A stretch of 64,000 nt of DNA from NCBI RefSeq assembly GCF_001955715.1, contig NZ_CP019239.1, positions 124,001-188,000 on the forward strand, written 5' to 3'. The notes under the pieces are model-generated. The model was not told the origin of the DNA and searched no databases. It saw only the letters and a list, made by a program, of their open reading frames with translations. Source of the stretch: Rhodoferax saidenbachensis. Its GTDB lineage: Bacteria > Pseudomonadota > Gammaproteobacteria > Burkholderiales > Burkholderiaceae_C. The position numbers and the translations under genes were made by a program. Below, piece by piece: positions 61,927 to 64,000 of the stretch; position 1 is the first letter of the stretch, and each line of letters starts with the position of its first letter.

Positions 61927-62289
61927 CGGTGCAGCCTGTGGTGTGTGGGGTGGGACTGGCGCATGCTAGCAATCCGCTGCGATAAAAGAAAATCAAATAA
62001 ATGGCATATCACATACGTAAACTGCAATGAATAAACGAGTGAATTCGGCCAATTTTTTGCGCCCTTCAGGAGAGAAGTACAAGGGTTTTCCTGAATCCCG
62101 TTTCCCATATCGATGGGCCTGAAATATCTATTGGATAGATATACGTTACCTCCGTATCATCCGCCCAACTTCTCTACGGCAACACCGTGCGACCACGGAC
62201 TTGCAGTGCTTAAGTTGGGGGTGCTGGACACGGGCAACATCCCTTCGAAGATTGATCCCGTTTTTAACTACATACACGAGGAGACTTTG
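61927..62289. other. Divergent regulatory region, aldose epimerase / ytfQ
   Basis: 363 bp, clearly more AT-rich than the genes. It contains the dyad at 62124-62142, an A/T run near 61980-62010 (ataaaagaaaatcaaataaatg) suitable for promoters in either direction, and the ytfQ site gaggaga. I see no gene in it. Confidence 0.6.
62124..62142. promoter_or_regulatory. Candidate operator upstream of ytfQ
   Basis: atatcta-ttgga-tagatat, a perfect 7-bp dyad with a 5-bp spacer, 148 bp before the ytfQ start and about 200 bp before the epimerase start. Confidence 0.5.
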
Positions 62290-63255
62290 ATGACACAGAA
62301 ACGACGTACCCTGATTGCCACTATGGTTGCCGCTTCCTTCGCGGTAGCGCTGCCCATGAGTGCCATGGCCCAGAAGAAAATTGTGCTGGGCTTCAGCCAG
62401 ATCGGTGCCGAAAGCGAATGGCGCACCGCCAACACCAACTCCATCAAGGAAACCGCTGCCAAGGAAGGCATCGACCTGAAGTTCTCCGATGCGCAGCAAA
62501 AGCAGGAAAACCAGATCAAGGCCCTGCGTTCCTTCATCGCGCAAAAGGTGGACGTGATTGCTTTCGCCCCCGTAGTCGAATCCGGTTGGGACACCGTGCT
62601 GAAAGAAATCAAGGCTGCCAAGATCCCCGTGATCCTGACCGACCGTTCGGTGGACTCCAAGGACACTTCGTTGTACGTGACCTTCATGGGCTCTGACTTC
62701 ACCGAAGAAGGCCGCAAGGCGGGCCGCTGGTTGCTGGAAAAAGTGAAGAACACCAAGGGTGATGTGAACGTGGTGGAACTGCAAGGCACTGTGGGTTCCG
62801 GCCCCGCTATCGACCGCAAGAAGGGCTTTGAGGAAATCATCAAGTCCGAGCCCCGCATCAAGATCATTCGCTCGCAAACCGGTGACTTCACCCGTGCCAA
62901 GGGCAAGGAAGTCATGGAAGCCTTCCTGAAGGCCGAAGGCAAGAAGATCAATGTGCTCTACGCACACAACGACGACATGGCCATCGGCGCGATCCAGGCC
63001 ATCGAAGAAGCCGGCCTGAAACCCGTCAAGGACATCACCATCATCTCGGTGGATGCCGTGAAGGGTGCGTTTGAAGCCATGATCGCTGGCAAGATGGACG
63101 TGTCCGTCGAGTGCAGCCCACTGCTCGGACCCCAGCTCATGGCTGCCGTCAAGGATCTGGTCGCTGGCAAAACCCTGCCACGCCGCATCGTGACGCAAGA
63201 AGGCATCTTCCCGATGGAAGTGGCCGCCAAGGAGTTCCCGAACCGCAAGTACTGA
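62290..63255 (+). CDS. ytfQ: YtfQ-type sugar ABC transporter substrate-binding protein
   Basis: 321 residues from ATG 62290, with gaggaga upstream; the frame open before this is not coding-like. Signal peptide about 1-26 (SAMAQ). CUT2 sugar-binding fold: KIVLGFSQIGAESEWRTANT, DVIAFAPVVESGWDTVLKE, ILTDRSVDSKDTSLYVTFMG and ILYAHNDDMAIGA-like VLYAHNDDMAIGAIQA. E. coli YtfQ binds galactofuranose; Burkholderiales relatives serve galactose or arabinose. A hairpin separates it from the ATPase gene. Confidence 0.92.
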   Translation: MTQKRRTLIATMVAASFAVALPMSAMAQKKIVLGFSQIGAESEWRTANTNSIKETAAKEGIDLKFSDAQQKQENQIKALRSFIAQKVDVIAFAPVVESGWDTVLKEIKAAKIPVILTDRSVDSKDTSLYVTFMGSDFTEEGRKAGRWLLEKVKNTKGDVNVVELQGTVGSGPAIDRKKGFEEIIKSEPRIKIIRSQTGDFTRAKGKEVMEAFLKAEGKKINVLYAHNDDMAIGAIQAIEEAGLKPVKDITIISVDAVKGAFEAMIAGKMDVSVECSPLLGPQLMAAVKDLVAGKTLPRRIVTQEGIFPMEVAAKEFPNRKY

Positions 63256-63309
63256 TATCGTGATGTCGGTATAGCGTGGGTCCGCAGCGCAGGCTGCGGA
63301 CAGATGGAA

Positions 63310-63334
63310 AGACAAGCCGCTTTGCGGCTTGTCT
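63310..63334 (+). terminator. Hairpin between ytfQ and ytfR
   Basis: agacaagccgc-ttt-gcggcttgtct, a perfect 11-bp stem 55 bp after ytfQ and 20 bp before ytfR, followed by a short tgt. It is likely a partial terminator or stabilising structure that keeps the binding protein in excess. Confidence 0.6.
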
Positions 63335-63353
63335 TGTATGAGGCACAAGAACA

Positions 63354-64000
63354 ATGACCCAACAACCACAGGCCCAACCGGTGCTGGAGCTCTCCGGTGT
63401 GGCCAAGCACTTTGGCAGTGTCCAGGCCCTGCGCGGCGTGGACCTGCGCCTGTTTGCCGGCGAAGTGCATGCCCTGATGGGCCAAAACGGCGCGGGCAAA
63501 TCCACGCTGATCAAGGTGCTGACTGGCGTGTACCAGGCCGACCAGGGCGAGATGCGCCTGTTGGGTCGCAGCATCCGCGCAGCCTCGCCCGTGGATGCGC
63601 AGCACCTGGGTATCAGCACCGTGTACCAGGAGGTCAACCTCTGCGCCAACTTGTCGGTGGCGGAGAATATTTTCGCCGGCCGTTACCCGCGCAAAGGCGC
63701 GCGCGGCGCCTGGGCCATCGACTGGGCCCGCATGCATGCCGAGGCCGCTGCACTGCTGGCACGCCTCAATCTGGATATCGATGTCACGCAGACACTCTCC
63801 AGCTACTCGGTGGCGGTGCAACAGATGGTGGCGATTGCCCGGGGCCTGAGTATTTCGGCCAAAGTATTGATCCTGGATGAGCCTACTTCGAGCCTAGACG
63901 ATGAAGAGGTGGAGCGCCTGTTTGGTGTGTTGCGCCAGTTGCGTGACCAGGGGCTGGCGATTCTGTTTGTCACCCACTTTCTGGACCAGGTCTACGCGCT
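63354..64000 (+). CDS. ytfR: YtfR-type sugar ABC transporter ATP-binding protein, N-terminal part
   Basis: 215 codons, cut off by the window edge; the full protein is normally about 500 residues with two ABC domains. Visible: Walker A GQNGAGKST, the Q-loop ISTVYQEVNLC, a variant signature SSYSVAVQQMVAIAR and Walker B VLILDEPTSSLD, with the H-loop FVTHF just before the edge. It energises uptake of the YtfQ ligand. Permease genes should follow beyond the window. Confidence 0.93.
   Translation, partial: MTQQPQAQPVLELSGVAKHFGSVQALRGVDLRLFAGEVHALMGQNGAGKSTLIKVLTGVYQADQGEMRLLGRSIRAASPVDAQHLGISTVYQEVNLCANLSVAENIFAGRYPRKGARGAWAIDWARMHAEAAALLARLNLDIDVTQTLSSYSVAVQQMVAIARGLSISAKVLILDEPTSSLDDEEVERLFGVLRQLRDQGLAILFVTHFLDQVYA

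Overview
The window is a GC-rich chromosomal segment. Gene content and repeats point to a betaproteobacterium of the order Burkholderiales, family Comamonadaceae (Rhodoferax/Polaromonas/Acidovorax-like). Reasons: many LysR regulators divergent from catabolic genes, two Bug/TctC-type binding proteins, several chemoreceptors, and a dispersed ~60-nt intergenic repeat (hairpin, then gcttgcgca, then a GGGGCTAGAGGCC-like block) of a kind I associate with that family. The taxonomic call is inference. I saw no rRNA, tRNA, insertion sequence, integrase, prophage or CRISPR array.

Layout. 1-9.2 kb: transporter end, GAF protein plus degenerate receiver, TerC, SPOR protein, YebC, rhomboid protease, a frameshifted chemoreceptor, MYG1-type exonuclease and an unassigned membrane protein. 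9.4-19.7 kb: DTW-domain tRNA modifier, DsbA-like protein, then three LysR genes, each divergent from a small metabolic set (GST plus SMP-30-like propeller; NAD-binding epimerase; amidohydrolase plus TctC-type binding protein), then a cupin and a DUF2127 protein. 19.8-25.3 kb: DUF2267 protein, two chemoreceptors and a periplasmic binding protein. The chemoreceptors alternate with two 3'-terminal remnants of an M20 amidohydrolase gene whose intact copy starts the next block. 25.3-30.9 kb: a complete reductive pyrimidine catabolic operon, read on the minus strand as preT-preA-hydA-beta-ureidopropionase.

31.2-43.8 kb: a CoA-transferase carrying an in-frame repeat, a LysR gene, and a complete Rhizobium-type L-rhamnose operon (aldolase/dehydrogenase, isomerase, ABC importer RhaSTPQ, mutarotase, kinase). 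43.8-47.6 kb: orphan protein, Uup ATPase, diguanylate cyclase. 47.8-51.9 kb: (methyl)malonate-semialdehyde dehydrogenase and omega-amino-acid:pyruvate aminotransferase with a divergent LysR. These would take the beta-alanine from the pyrimidine operon to acetyl-CoA, so uracil catabolism is encoded in two blocks of this window. 51.9-57.9 kb: a hydroxycinnamate (coumarate/ferulate) cluster resembling couLMNO/couR, with CoA ligase, hydratase, dehydrogenase, amidohydrolase-type hydrolase, MarR regulator and Bug-type binding protein, and a 10-bp perfect palindrome in its divergent promoter. 57.9-64 kb: D-amino-acid dehydrogenase with a divergent ArgP-like LysR, TetR, aldose 1-epimerase, and the start of a YtfQR-type sugar ABC operon that leaves the window.

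The most unusual signals are structural. They are the dispersed repeat that supplies ribosome-binding sites, stop codons and even coding sequence; the repeated amidohydrolase 3' ends around the chemoreceptors; and structured spacers between binding-protein and ATPase genes in both sugar operons.
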